Origin: Cryptomeria japonica | Lineage: Eukaryota > Streptophyta > Pinopsida > Cupressales > Cupressaceae | DNA: 64,000 nt | Assembly: GCF_030272615.1 (NCBI RefSeq) | Contig: NC_081408.1 | Span: 308,338,450-308,402,449, forward strand | Direction: 5' to 3' | In this document: piece after piece, positions 1 to 11,559 of the stretch | Numbering within the stretch: the first letter of the stretch is position 1 | Layout: every line of letters starts with the position of its first letter | The notes under the pieces: model-generated | Seen by the model: the letters and a program-made list of their open reading frames with translations, nothing else | Told to the model about the DNA's origin: nothing | The model's database searches: none | Position numbers and translations under genes: made by a program

Positions 1-719
1 TTTACATCTCATTTTCAAGATACATCTCATATCATTATCATTGTCATTGTCATCTCATATCAAAGTACATTCACATACATGAATATTACCATATCATATC
101 AAAAACATTTTGCATGTTAAACGACATCAACAAAGCACACAAAAAGGACAAAACCATATTAAACACATTCACATAATCATCCATGTACATTCATGCATTG
201 AATTTAGCAGCACAATAAGAGGCATACATTCATCGCATTTAAGCATATCACTTGAAAAACATATAGTTAAGCATGATCATCAAAACATCATAAGCATATC
301 ACCTTCAAAACATATAGATCAAAGCATCACATCATCACACACATCACATAGATAATCATCTACATTATCAAAGCAAAACTCATATAGATCATGCATATCA
401 TATAACTCATCAAATAAAGGCATCCATAACATGTAGAAGCATATCTAGTATCATATCATCATGCACATGTGTGACCCATGTTGATCCAAAGGAAAATCAA
501 AGATATAAGTCAGAACAAATCATCAGTGAAACAATAAATGTCCAAAGTCCATGGATATCACATCAATAACAAAGTACATGAATCAAGAGACATCAACATC
601 TATCAATGAATCAATGTGTATCATATCAAATCAATCCAAATACAACAATGTACATCTCAAGGGAATCATCAAAGATACAATGACGTGTGTGTATAATCAA
701 TAAAATACATCAATGGTAC
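1..719. other. CAT-rich spacer of the left Tat element
   Basis: Low-complexity sequence rich in CATCA and ATCAT words with no credible gene. It has the same character and relative position as 50290-50725 in the middle element, namely between the end of pol and the 3' end of the antisense PMD gene. I infer that it is the same spacer in an element whose gag-pol lies beyond the left edge. Confidence 0.55.
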
Positions 720-741
720 ATCATCATCATCATGGAGGAGG

Positions 742-2902
742 CTAACAGTGGTTGCCTCTTGAATCTGACTGCCTGGCTCCAGAGCCACCCACGCTTGCAC
801 CTGCACCGCCATTAGGAGGATCTCTCCTAGAACCCATCATACCCTCACTAGCTCCTCATCTTTGGGAGCCCCCACACTAAGAACTGGCAACATAACTCGG
901 GGTACGTCAATCTAGGGGCACGGCCTGAAAGTACATAGTCCTATAATATGCAGATCGCTTTGTCTGATCAATGAGACTCCTAATGGTGTCCCCTATGACA
1001 CCATGTGTGGCTGCCTACTGCAATGTATGCAATGTCTCCTCTGCATGACCTCACCGCTCTATCTCTGTATCCCTCTCAGCTATCAACTGTGCTACCTGTG
1101 CTTACAGTCGCGTGATCTGTCCCTATGCCTATGCTAACTGAGTTTTAAGTCTTTACACTAAGGACTGTAATCCTTCTGTATGTGCCTATTGCTGGTGTGA
1201 GGGCATTATGATCCAAACTGAGGGAGGTCGTGGTGCCTGCAAGACCTGTGTTGCTAGTACTTGTGAAGAGCTCGCATGTCCTGTGGCTGGCGGGGCATCT
1301 CTAACCTCCTTCATCTTACCAAAGGTTGAACATCCTCCTCCTCTTCATCAAAGCCCATGCTACCCAATCCTACTCTCCCACCACCCAACTCCTCTAACTC
1401 CATCTCCTCATCGGATCCATCATCAGAGCTCTCCTCCACATCCCCGCCTCCAACTACTGCCATGGCCTCTAGATGTACAAGCCCTCCTCGACCTAACATC
1501 TATCGCCAACCACCACCCCTACTCCTCACCCCCTGACTGTTGGATCCTCCTCCTCCTCCTCCTCCTCCTCCTCCTCCTCCTCCTCCCCTCCTGTCTCCAC
1601 CATCATCCCCACCACCATCCCCACCTCGGCTCAACTGTCCTCTGCCTTGGCCTACTCCCCAATCTCCTCCTCGTCCCCTCCTCCCTCTCTCCACACCTCA
1701 ACCTCGTCGTCCTCCATCACCACCATCATCATCATCGTCGTCAACCTCCTCTAATGGTGGTATCAGCTCTCCTGGCCCTGTCAACTGAGGGAAACGATGG
1801 CTTGTCATAAATAGGGCATAATCCTAGTGCATGCCCACATTAGTCACTATTGACCTCATATCCCAAACAACAAAAGGAAGAGAGTGGAACTCTACATGAG
1901 CTATGGCATAAACTAATGGTGCCCCTCACTCTACTCTCTCCTTGTACACTCGCACATACAAGGTTGTCCCATGTGGCATCGATTGTGGCCGACTAAATTA
2001 TCGATATACTCGCGACAATAGGAATCTCTCTACCACACAGGCGTCCGCCCAATCAGATATTTGCTCTATAAAAAAACTGGGACCTTTGTGGCATCCTCTG
2101 ACCATGGCTCACAATCCAAATATGAGCGCCAGACCACTGCATCTATGTCATCTAATGCACGTTGCCAATACTCTAGCTTCCCTAGCATAGGATGAAAAAC
2201 TGCATGTCTGTACATGTAAAGATAAGGGTAGCCCACTGGTCGAGATCTCTGCACAATGGGGCGCGTAATGGCTGTATGCTCCCAAGCCCAAATCTGGAGC
2301 AATGTGCACCCTGTTGCTAGACTGGATCCCCAATCCCTACCATATACTATTTGGTGTAGCTCATGATATAGGTGGGCCAAAACACATATCTCCCACGCAT
2401 ACCGACTCCTCTCTCGTACCATCGGTCGAAGCACACGGCCCTATCCAACTGACAACCCATGTGATCTCCTATTAGGAAGGAGGAAACCACCGACCAATCC
2501 AGCTATAACTGATGGAAGTGGGGCATCTGTCCACCATCTCCTACTAACCCATTGAGTATCCAACAATGAGGGGATCACCAAAAATCTCTCGCAACGCATC
2601 AGTCCCTCCAATCTCCTCCACATCATAGACTACTAGCTCGCCAGTGATCGGAATCCAAAGAATCCAATAGACATCCTCAGGAGTGACTGTGATCTCTCTT
2701 GTTGGCAAGTCAAAGGTGTTATGCTCACTATGCCATCGCTCAGCTAAGGCTGTCAAAAGTGTTATGTTCTTCTGGTAGGAAGGCATGAGCAACAGGTGTA
2801 TGAATATGCACACCTTGAGCATCGTTCGATCATCATCTATCAATCGACCTCATAGAGAGAGTGTCTTCGGGTATCGCTCTCGAAGCTAGATAACACCTAA
2901 GT
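742..2902 (-). pseudogene. Decayed antisense PMD gene, exon 2 (left Tat element)
   Basis: Minus-strand remnant of a plant mobile domain (PMD, aminotransferase-like) protein of the type carried by Tat-lineage Ty3/gypsy elements. Recognisable blocks are LAERWHSEHNTFDLP with a following ITVTPEDVYWIL (about 2750-2640) and LLQIWAWEHTAITRP (about 2310-2270), then DCEPWSEDA (about 2100). These match LVKRWDNRYNTFHLP and LLHIWAWENIAVTRP of the middle element. The frame is broken several times between 2843 and 2066. Downstream the frame turns acidic (about 1499-1311: Asp/Glu/Gly rich) and ends in a Gly/Ser/Arg-rich tail with a stop at about 742. Homology places the exon start at 2902 after an AG acceptor. 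The protein role is unknown. MAIN-like PMD proteins of plants are nuclear, but a function for retroelement PMDs is not established. Confidence 0.75.
1546..1586. repeat. (CCT)n microsatellite
   Basis: About 13 CCT units. On the minus strand the run encodes a Gly or Glu homopolymer depending on frame. It sits in the acidic low-complexity part of the decayed antisense PMD gene. Confidence 0.9.
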
Positions 2903-3063
2903 CTGCCTATATCAACACGAGTACCATATTAGCTTCACCTATTCTAAGGAATCAAGCATCAACTATCAATCAAAATGGGGCACCTATCAAAGTGACGACA
3001 GTCACGATATCACAAAGAGTTCTAAATCAGACACTCTTGACAACTAAGTGGGTTCAACTTAAC

Positions 3064-3480
3064 CTATCTATCGAAATCAATTCTCATATTAAAATCCAGT
3101 CTCATATTGAACAAGTTTGATCCATATCGAATCAATTTGACCCATATTGACAATCGGTTTGACTCATCGACATTTGACCCATATCGACAATCAATTTGAC
3201 TCATATCGGCCTTTGACCCATATCGACAATCAGTTTGACTCATATCAACCTTTGACCCATATCGACAAGTTTGACCCATATCGACAAATTTGACCCATAT
3301 CGAATCAGTTTGACTCATATTGACCAATTTGACTCATACCGACCTTTGACTCATACCGACCTTTGACTCATATCGACCAATTTGACCCATATCGACAATT
3401 AGTTTGACTCATATCGACCTTTGAACCATATTGACACTTGACTCATATCGACAATCAGGATCCATACCAACGAGACCCAT
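3064..3480. repeat. TTTGACCCATATCGAC tandem array
   Basis: About two dozen imperfect copies of a 16-20 bp unit whose core is GAC(C/T)CATATCGAC, separated by AAT, AATT or TTT. Period and spacing vary. The array lies inside the predicted intron of the antisense gene. The TATCGAC core returns at 4360-4505, on the other side of exon 1 and its promoter. Confidence 0.9.
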
Positions 3481-3689
3481 ATTGAATTTGAACCATATCG
3501 ACCCGACTCATATCGAACAACAACTCATACCGACCCTAGACCAACTTTTTGACATCATGCATCTCAACGGATGCAACCGACGCATATCAACACATCGAAA
3601 AGGTGCAAAACATCCTAACGAACCCAAAAATCAAATTTGCACATGCCAAAATTTCAAAATTTTCAAAAAAATCTAACACTGTCGCAAAT

Positions 3690-3865
3690 GCACTAAAACA
3701 GTGGACAAATGTGCTAAAACAAATGTGTTGTACGACTTAACGAATGCGTTGTACAAATCAACAAATGCGCTAATTAATCTAACAAATGCGCTACAGGAAA
3801 AATCAAATGCGCTATGGCGTACAACAAATGCGCGTCAAATTTTGACAAATGCGCTAAAACATGAA
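3690..3865. repeat. AAATGCGCTA repeat array
   Basis: About eight copies of the core AAATGCGCTA or AAATGCGTTG with 8-15 bp spacers, within the predicted antisense intron. Read on the minus strand the core is TAGCGCATT, the same word that is repeated on the plus strand in the leader of the right Tat element (59080-59300 and 60810-61190). Confidence 0.85.
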
Positions 3866-3986
3866 AAAAAAGAAAAAGAAAACCAGAAAAAACCCTCCAT
3901 ATGAGCAGAAAATTTGAAGAATCTAGCCTAAAAACATGAAAATATAGCTAAAAATTCACAAAAGAGGTTTAGAAATTCAAACTTAC

Positions 3987-4061
3987 TGGTGGGTCGTACT
4001 TTGCTGGTCGTTGGTAGTGCCAAACTCGCTCAAATTGATGTCTGTAGTAGGGGGGCTCCAT
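3987..4061 (-). CDS. Exon 1 of the left antisense PMD gene
   Basis: ATG at 4061 opens 25 codons, beginning MEPPYYR and ending KYDPP, and then meets a strong GTAAGT donor. The middle element has a 26-codon counterpart at the same place (MDRIPTC to SYGSP). They share ER.., W(H)Y, K/RP and the final Y-x-x-P before the donor. The exon lies about 75 bp downstream of a TATA box. It is intact here although exon 2 is broken. The chance that two separate copies keep a start, short peptide and donor in register without function is low, but transcript evidence is lacking. Confidence 0.65.
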
Positions 4062-4135
4062 TTCTTCTCTCCTCTCCAAGCTCCAATCTCCAAATGCCAA
4101 GTGCACAAATGAGGTGGAAATGGGCCCCTTGAGGG

Positions 4136-4143
4136 TTTATATA
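4136..4143 (-). promoter_or_regulatory. TATA box of the left antisense gene
   Basis: TATATAAA on the minus strand, in the context GGGCTATATAAACCC, 75 bp upstream of the exon 1 ATG. It is followed within 8-15 bp by AAGGGGCCCA. The middle element has CATATAAG and AAAGGGCCCA at matching spacing. Confidence 0.65.
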
Positions 4144-4359
4144 GCCCATGTTGATGCAGGTGACTGTGCTGCCTCGGTGGACATGTGGGGCATGTATGCG
4201 CTATGCCCAAATTACCTCCTCAGCATTTTTCACTATTCTTTTTAATAAAAATTTATCGGCGGATAAAAATTGAAAATTTTAAAAAATTCAAAAAAAATTC
4301 AAATAACGTCGTGCATCATGACACTGCCCCAAAAATCGTATTTTTTCTCAATTTATCTC

Positions 4360-4505
4360 CCGAGGGGACATATCGACATCAATTTCATATCAGTCTCATA
4401 TCGACACCAATTTCATATCGAATCAATTTTTCATACCCAGGGCTTCATATCGACAATTTTGACGACAACACCATATCAAGAATTTTGGCGACATATCGAG
4501 CATTT
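4360..4505. repeat. Second TATCGAC array
   Basis: About seven loose copies of CATATCGACA with TTTCATATC variants, starting just after a purine-rich CGAGGGGA. It may be close to the element's polypurine tract and 3' end. No clear 3' LTR for the left element could be found after it. Confidence 0.6.
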
Positions 4506-4679
4506 TTCTTTGAATCAACATGTGGTACCGATTCATAATATAGTGCTATGTCTCAACACTTAGCCTATAAAACAAAATATATAAAAGATGATATTCAAGG
4601 TCACTTTGATTGCTAGAAATGAGATATAAAATCTTTTAAAATTTATCTTTATTGGATCAACTAGTTGTTCACCCTAGAT

Positions 4680-5500
4680 GTTGAATACCATCATAATCAC
4701 TAATCCAATGGTCATGTTTGTGTATGTATTGATTTTTATGATTTAAACAAAGCATTTCTTAAATATGACTTCTAAATATTGATATGATTGTAGAATTTAT
4801 GGTAGGTAATGTCTTAATCTTCATGGATGAATTCATAGGCTATAATCAAATCCTTATTAATCCTAATGAACAATTCAAAATTACTTTCACTACACCTTGG
4901 GGTACATTCTTCTATATTGTCATGCCATTTAATTTAAAGAATATAGGTACAACTTACCAGCATTCTATTAACCTCATATTTCATTATTTCATCCATAATA
5001 TTATAGAATATTATATTTCAATGATGTCTTTCTAAGTTTATTTTATATCAAGATCATGTTTAGAATTTTTGTCTTATCTTTGATTATAACATATAACTAA
5101 ATCTTCTCAATTGCATCTTTGGATTTGATAGTGGAATTGTTTAATGGTTTATTGTATCACATCATGGTATCAAGATAGACACAAATAAAATAATCATTCT
5201 CGTTAGCATATTATCTCCATAAAATATTTTAAATAAATTTAATGGTCTTCAGGGGAATATTTAGGATATTTTTTTATTCATTTTGCAATCAATATATTAG
5301 ATTGTCCCCCTTTGCACACCTTCTTAAAAAGGATGTTCATTGTAATTGGAATGAGGATTGTTAAAAAAAATTGATAGTACATTAAGATCTGTTTGGATAA
5401 TTCCCTATTCTTATGCTCAATATTCAGGGCTATCATTTTCTACTTTACACATCTATGTTAACTCGTTCTTTATCCATTGGTGGGTCCTATAGTTGTTCAT
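4680..5500 (+). pseudogene. Ty3/gypsy reverse-transcriptase fragment
   Basis: The clear part is 4784-5035, which reads FMDEFIGYNQILINP, then FTTPWGTFFYIVMPFNLKN, then TYQHSINLIFHYFIHNIIE. This is the palm region of gypsy RT, with the usual F-M-D..S-GYNQI and PWGTF.Y.VMPFGLKNAG..YQ. The YVDD box that should follow is not intact and the frame is lost near 5035. Further RT/RNase H-like scraps can be read to about 5500 after frame changes. It is old and dead, and is not part of the left Tat element because the order is wrong. Confidence 0.8.
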
Positions 5501-7096
5501 ACTTGTTACTTTACTTTCCTATTTCAAAGACATTTTGAAAGATATTTCTAGCCTTTACTTAAGACTTTATTAATATTTGATTAAAACAACTATATTAAAT
5601 GCGTGACATTTTAATGAATGGTTGTGTTAAGACAATCATTTTCAAGATATTATAGCATATTATTTTGTTTGTAAAGATCTTAGAGAATAAATATTTTTTA
5701 AGCTAACTTCTAGCTGCAACAAGTAAGAAAGATAGCCTTCAACCAAGGTTATAGCATGCCTACAACCAAATCCATGAGTACCTATAGAAAAAGTTGCATG
5801 TACCCATAACTAGGGACCATAGTTGCTGATAACTAGGTTAAGGAGAATCTTCAACAAAGAAAAGAAGAGATTAATAAATATAATACATAATGGTGATTAT
5901 TCAACAAGGATTAAGCAAGAATTGAATGAGCTGAACCACTCATCTTAATGTCTCTAATAAAATGGTTCCTCCTATATAGTAGTTGGAATTTTATAGGAGT
6001 GTTCTTCCTCAAGCTTATTTACAATTAATCTTCTAGTTGCATTTTTATTCTAAAATAAGACAATCATCCTCCTATATCATAGGGAAAGAGTAGACAAGTT
6101 TAGTATAGTTATCATATGTCCAATAATTTTGTAGAAGAAAGAGATGATATATTTTTAAAAGATCCATCGTATCTAGATAGAGAGATTTTCCTACAAGTTT
6201 GTATTTTTTTTTAGTAAATAATTTTAGACAACTTTTCCATACTAGTTAATCTTGTGTAATGAATTATAGAATGATGTGATTTAGTTAATATTTTGTTAGT
6301 AGAATATAGGTGTAGTTGACCCAAGCAAGGGTCACTTGAGGTGAACTCCAATTACATTTTAATTTTTTTGTTTGATGATTTTGGCAATCTTATATAGATT
6401 TACTTGCCAAACACTGCAAGGTTATTTGATACATCACACACTCTAGACATTGAGGATGTGATTGAGAATATTTCATTCCTCTTTGATGGTAGCTTGAGCA
6501 ATCTTGTCATCCCATATTTAGTGCCTTCAAAGGTTGTTCATCGGGTATCTTCACAATTGTTTGGTTTTGCTTTAGTTGATTTGGCATCTTTTGATTTAGA
6601 CAATTGGACAATTGAGTAGTCTCTCGTGGCATACATCATGAGACTATTCCTTCCATCTCCTTTCATGGAGTCACTTCTACCTTGACCATTTGATTTGTTT
6701 CTTCCCAAGGGGAGGGATGTGTTTTTTTGCTCTTGGATCTTCATCAATATTCATCCTCAAGCCTTCATCTTCAGCATTGGAGCTTCTTCATTATGGAGGG
6801 GATACATTGTCTCTTTTTTTCTCTCCTATTGGGGGATCTTGATTGTAATTTTGTGATTGATTCGGTATTTGGGGGGACATCTTGATTCCTTCATACTTGT
6901 CACATGTATTTTGTTTTTCACTCTTTTGGAGAGGGGTTTTTTCCCACTGGGTTTTTCTCCTTTTCTCTATTTGTGAGAGTTGCATTGGTTTGTACATGAG
7001 TACCTAATTAGGGTTTCATTGTTGGGACTCATTCATGCATGCATTTTCCATTCATATTAGCTCTTTATTTTATCCCTAAGTTAATCTTAAGGGGGG
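5501..7096. other. Unassigned AT-rich repeat-derived DNA
   Basis: No gene is recognised. A 71-codon open frame at 6404-6619 has no family signature. The part from about 6660 to 7090 is T-rich and runs straight into a polypurine tract (7088-7096), so it is probably the 3' untranslated part of an LTR element. Confidence 0.4.
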
Positions 7097-7474
7097 TGTT
7101 GGAGTAATTAGGACACTTTATCTAATTATTTGTTAATTAAGTGCTTTAATTAATTTTTCACTTAAGCTAAACCTAGGTGATTTTTCCTTTTATTAAATTA
7201 GGCTAATAATAGCTTAATTTGTCTCATTCATAATGATTGTGACACTTGGTGCTAGCTAATCTAATTTTGCATTAGGGTTTGCATCTAGGGTTTCAGTCAT
7301 CCTTTTATAAGGATTCGTTAATTCATTGTAATTGTATCTCCAATATTGTGTGTGCAATAATACAAAATTCTCAGGTTGTCATAGAGCATATTATCTTTAC
7401 TTGATCTCTTTTGTGTGACAAGTATTTTTCTTGCAGATGATTCTTGGCTCTAGTGTTTGTATCATACTTCTACA
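7097..7474 (+). repeat. Probable short LTR
   Basis: Begins TGTTGGAGTAATTAGG immediately after the purine tract TAAGGGGGG. It holds a TATA-like TTTTATAAGG near 7300 and ends around TTCTACA at 7474. This is the layout of a polypurine tract plus 3' LTR on the plus strand. No matching second LTR or target duplication was found, so the end is uncertain. Confidence 0.5.
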
Positions 7475-7919
7475 TTCTAAGGATGTTGTTAAGCTCTAAT
7501 TTTCTGGGGTTTAAAATTACTTTTTCCTATTTTTCTAAGACACAATTGTATTTGCAACATTTAGGACTTGTAGCCATTAGTGAAAATTCCAAAATATCTA
7601 CTAACATTATATAGTAATGTGAATATTAGTGAGAAGAGATTCCTTGGGGAGATTTCTTCCACATAATAATCATCAACAAGGGATATCAATTGTAGGAGAA
7701 GATTCTATAGGAGGGTAGGTAAGTGAATCATTGATTCTTACAGAGAAACTCCTTAAAGCCACCCCACCAATTATTTGAAGTTAAGGTTCAAATGAACCCC
7801 ACTCTCAAGTCATTCCTTTAATACCTATAGCAAAAATTTCAACCAAAACTAGTAATGCAATAGTTGAGGAACCTCTAGAAACCACTACCTTCCAATTCGC
7901 CATATTTTATCAGGTAGTG

Positions 7920-8340
7920 AATGTTGCCTTAAAAAACATTTGACCTTTTTCTCTATCAATTTTTCATGGTTTGATCATAAAGGACCCAGATATATTCTTT
8001 TTTGAATTTGAAGTCCTTTGTAGAAGCTATGATTATACTATAGATGCACGTTGAATAAAACTTTTCCCAGTAACACTCAAGGATACTTCCTTGAAATGGT
8101 TCATGAGATTGAGTAGAGATGTAGTAGTTGATTGGAGAACCATGAAAGAGAAATTCTTGAAGAAAATATAAATTTTAAAAAAGGGGCAATGAGAGGATAT
8201 GAAATCTTTAGGATGACATAGAAAGAAGATAAAACTTTGGAAGACTACATGGAATGGTTCCTATTCTATTTGCAAAAGTCTTAACAAAATAGGTTGTCCT
8301 TTGACTCCTTAAAATCATATTTTTAAGGGTAGTGAATAAA
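7920..8340 (+). pseudogene. Ty3/gypsy gag fragment
   Basis: With a few frame corrections the translation gives DPDIFFFEFEVLCRSYDYT, LFPVTLKDTSLKWFMRL, and DWRTMKEKFLKK. This is the conserved gag core of plant gypsy elements (fold, ..W.., F...F). Stops and frameshifts make it inactive. It is cut off at 8373 by the next LTR-like insertion. Confidence 0.75.
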
Positions 8341-8373
8341 AAATGCATTCATTCCTTGAACTTAATTGGAGGT

Positions 8374-9777
8374 TGTTGGCATTGCATGAAGATTGCATTG
8401 ATGAAGTATAGTGTTATCATTGATGTCAATAGTAACCGGTAATGGAGATGTACTGCAACCAGTAATGATGCAGCAAAGCAATCGGTAGTAAAGCAGTGTA
8501 GGCAACCGGTATTGGTATTATTATTGAAGCAGAGAGATCAACCTATAACCCTAACCAGTTGATAAGCAAAACCCTAACCAATGAAGCTTGGTGAATCGAT
8601 TGTGATGATCTATGACCAAATGATGATCGGAGCTGAAGATGCCACGTAAGCATGATGCGCGTGATGAGTTTCAAAGTGGTTTTGGCGCGTGAAGATAATC
8701 ATTTATCTTGGGAATGAGCAAATGCATAGCATGAAGTGAAAAACGCATGATGAGCTACAGGATCCAATGTGTGGTGATCCAGGAGCGGTTGATGTTGTCT
8801 AAAACAATGTGTAGTTGATTGCTATGTAATCCAATGGTTATGATTGAACCAATATGTTTGTAATCTCTATGAGATTTGTAGGCTTTGTGTTGTGTTGCCG
8901 ACCTATTATATTTGCTTATAAGGTCGATGATTTGTTTCAATATTGTGTTGGCTATTTGGTTAGGTGTGGTAGTGATTGTTGTCGAACCAGAAGGAGTGTC
9001 TGCAGAATGTTATGAAGGCAAATAGGAGCAAAAAAGGATCTGATTAAGAAAGGAAGTGCTATTTCCAGATCAGCAAAGAACATGTTGTTCTCTAACCATT
9101 ACAATAGTTAAATCCCTTAACCAGGTAAGCTTTAACAGGCTTGGTGTTGTTGAAATCCTCTAACCAGGTGATCCATTAGCTTGGATTTGAAATCCTCTAC
9201 CGAGGTTACCTTTAACAAGGTATTGTAATCAATCCCTTAACCGGGTGGTCCTTAACCGGATATGTTCTTAACAAGACATTATTGTATAAGCTTCTAACAA
9301 GGCTTGGCTCCTAATAGGGCGAACTTCATAAGAGTTCAAAATACTTGTGGGTATTCATCCCCACCGTGGTTTTTCCCATTTGGGTTTCCACGTGAAAAAT
9401 CATTATGTCAAGTGGTAAATGATTTTGTGGATGTGTTTTGATATGGTTGATTTGAATGACTGGTAAATCCACTTAGATATATTTAGATGATCGGATGTGA
9501 TCTGAAATGAGCTATTACTGATATTAGTAAAGTAGTTTATTGTTTTGGTTAAATGGTATTTGAGTTTCAAATCTGTTGCATTGTATCATTGATGTTTTGG
9601 TCAACCGGTAAAGTTTGACAGTGCAGTTGCAGTTTTGGATACAGTGTCTAAACCAATTAGTTTAGCAAGTTGTTTTTAAGTTGGAATTAAGTTTGGTAAA
9701 AGTTTAGTTTATTTTCTATCTACTAATTCACCACCCCCCCCTCCTCTCAGTAGTTGACCGGATCCTTATAGTTTCAT
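8374..9777 (+). repeat. Probable copia-type LTR
   Basis: Starts TGTTGGCATTGCATG and ends near a C-rich ACCCCCCCCTCCTCTC block, then GACCGGATCC and TTTCATCA. The middle of the region includes TGGGTTTCCACGTG. It is related to the minus-strand solo LTR at 39169-40648, which shares the start TGGCATT, GACATCAATGA, the ACGTGGAAACCC block and the C-run near the end. A matching target duplication was not found, so the right end is approximate. It holds no ORF. Confidence 0.6.
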
Positions 9778-9784
9778 CATATTA

Positions 9785-9855
9785 TCAAGTTTTATTTGAT
9801 AATAATTGGAGGTGGAGATATATCTCAAGTTTTATTTGATAATAATTGGAGGTGG
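9785..9855. repeat. 40-bp tandem duplication
   Basis: A 31-bp unit (TCAAGTTTTATTTGATAATA and the following 11 bases) occurs at 9785-9815 and again, identical, at 9825-9855. It sits at the junction between the LTR-like block and the LINE ORF1 and may mark the insertion point. Confidence 0.9.
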
Positions 9856-9942
9856 GTTTGAATGGGGAGTTTAGGCGGGAGTTTTGGGTAGGGAGATCGA
9901 CCAGGGAAGTCTACGACTCAGGTTGTTGGTAGTCCACAGGGC

Positions 9943-11310
9943 GTGCGGCATGCTGGACAGGAAGGGGAAAGGAAAATAGTTTGCCAGCGAGGAGATGTAG
10001 CCGTCTTCTGTGAAAGGAGTTCGAAGACTCTGTCGTCTGTCAATTCTAGGGTTTTGCCTAATGGCGTCATTCGTTCTGGTGCGGCTGCATCAGTCGAGCT
10101 GAGTCAAACTGGTGAGGCTCCGAGGTCACAGCAAGGGAGACGGTCGTTTGATGGTGGGTTCATTCTTGTTGCAAATGTCATTTCCATTAAGCTGAAAGCG
10201 GAGACGAAAGAGGAAATAGATTATAATGTTTATGTTTTTTCCACACAAGGTGTGATATGTCGATTTAGGGGTTTTTGGCCAATCCTCCCTCAGCTGCATA
10301 CTTGGATCTCAAAACATTGGGAGCCTCTCATTACTAGTAAAGTTCATATTTACCCCATGGCTAAAGGGTTTTTTATTGCAAATTTTGAGAATGCTCAAGA
10401 TAGAAATAAAATCTTATGTGATCATTATTTTAGCTAGGAGGACAGACTTTTGTTGATTATTAAACCTTGGCACTCTGATTTCAACCCTTCTTTTGAAATG
10501 TTTAACAAGTTATTGATTTGGTTTCGGCTTCCTAATCTCCCCCTTCATTTATGGGTTGATCCTCTTTTAGAGGAAGTGGGTGAAGCCCTTGGAGATTTTT
10601 TGATGGTAGATGATGAATCACCTGATATTTTTTACTCCACCTTTGCCCTCATTCTAATTGAAATGGATGTTTCAAAAGGGTTGCCTGCTAAGATATTACT
10701 CAAATCTTCTAAAGGTTGTTGGGTTCAATCTTTGGACTATGAAGGGATACCCTTGCAGTGTAGAAGATGTTTTAAAACAAGTCATGCGGGTGCATAATGG
10801 GGATTTGAGAAAAAGGCAATGATGGCTATGTGGTGGAAAGGTGCTTCTGAACAGCATCATACGGTTGAGAAGAAATCTGAGCAACATAGGATTTTTTCTC
10901 AGGTGGTTGCGATGGATTCACAAGGTCTTGTGGCATCCTCTCTGGATGTCACAAATGGTGGGATTGTTGAATTTGTGCAAGATTATCATGTTGAAACCCT
11001 TAAAGAGAGAGGGAATGAGCCTCAGGCTACAATTTCTTGTGATAGCATTCCAGCTATCAAATCTGGTGGCTTTTCTGACAATGTCATGCCTGTAGGGAGG
11101 AAAACTGATAATATCTCTGAGATGGTAGAGACTCTTTCTGCACGCATTCATTCTCAAGATAATGGTTGTCTTTCATTGGCTTGGCATGGTAAGGCAGCGC
11201 AAGTGGAAGAGGGTTGGATTTCTATTAAGGGTAAGAAAGTTAAGTTCTTTAAGCCCTCTTTTGACATGACTCTCTGCTCCCAGAAGAGTAGCTCTAAATG
11301 TAAATCTTGA
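9943..11310 (+). pseudogene. LINE ORF1 (DUF4283 + zinc knuckle), two stops
   Basis: One reading frame of about 456 codons runs through the region, interrupted only by TAG at 10435-10437 and TAA at 10795-10797. The DUF4283-type RNA-binding part reads ICRFRGFWPILPQLHTWI, then YPMAKGFFIANF, then IKPWHSDFNP, then WFRLPNLPLHLW. The zinc knuckle C-x2-C-x4-H-x4-C starts CRRCFKTSHAGA, but the last Cys codon is now TGG right after the TAA stop. The C-terminal EEGWISIKGKK is typical of these ORF1 proteins. The first codon is not clear; a GTG or an upstream start is possible. No ORF2 (endonuclease/RT) follows, so the copy is truncated. Plant L1-type ORF1 proteins bind RNA. Confidence 0.8.
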
Positions 11311-11559
11311 TGGTTCTTGGTTGGGGGCTGGTTTTAGGCTGGTTGTTGGTTGTTCTTCTTGCAACTCTTGTTTTAGGTTGTGGGAGACTATTTTTAAAAC
11401 CCATGTATATGGCTATGGGAGCCAAAATAACTCATGGTTGTCTGGTGCTTTCAAGTTCCTTTTGTTATGACAACATTCTAGTTGAGGGTTCGAGATCCAT
11501 TCAAAATCTGATTGTAAAGGGTTTCGAGTTCCTTCAAAACCTGTTTTTGCCTTAGTCAA

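Larger units (their letters stand above)
2903..3986 (-). other. Predicted intron 1 of the left antisense PMD gene
   Basis: Read on the minus strand, it begins GTAAGT directly after a CCA codon and ends TAGGCAG. The donor and acceptor are at the places homologous to those of the middle element (53406 and 52907). It is about 1.08 kb, twice the size of the middle copy, because of two repeat arrays inside it (3064-3480 and 3690-3865). Splicing is inferred from the conserved sites and the non-coding filling, not demonstrated. Confidence 0.6.

Noticed and set aside
1208-1810. Plus-strand Pro/His/Leu-rich open frame of 200 codons
   Set aside because: It is the complement of the acidic, Gly-rich low-complexity part and CCT repeat of the antisense PMD gene; composition explains its openness.
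4147-4560. 3' LTR of the left Tat element
   Set aside because: A purine-rich CGAGGGGA is present, but no TG start or LTR-like sequence follows; only TATCGAC repeats and then unrelated decayed pol.
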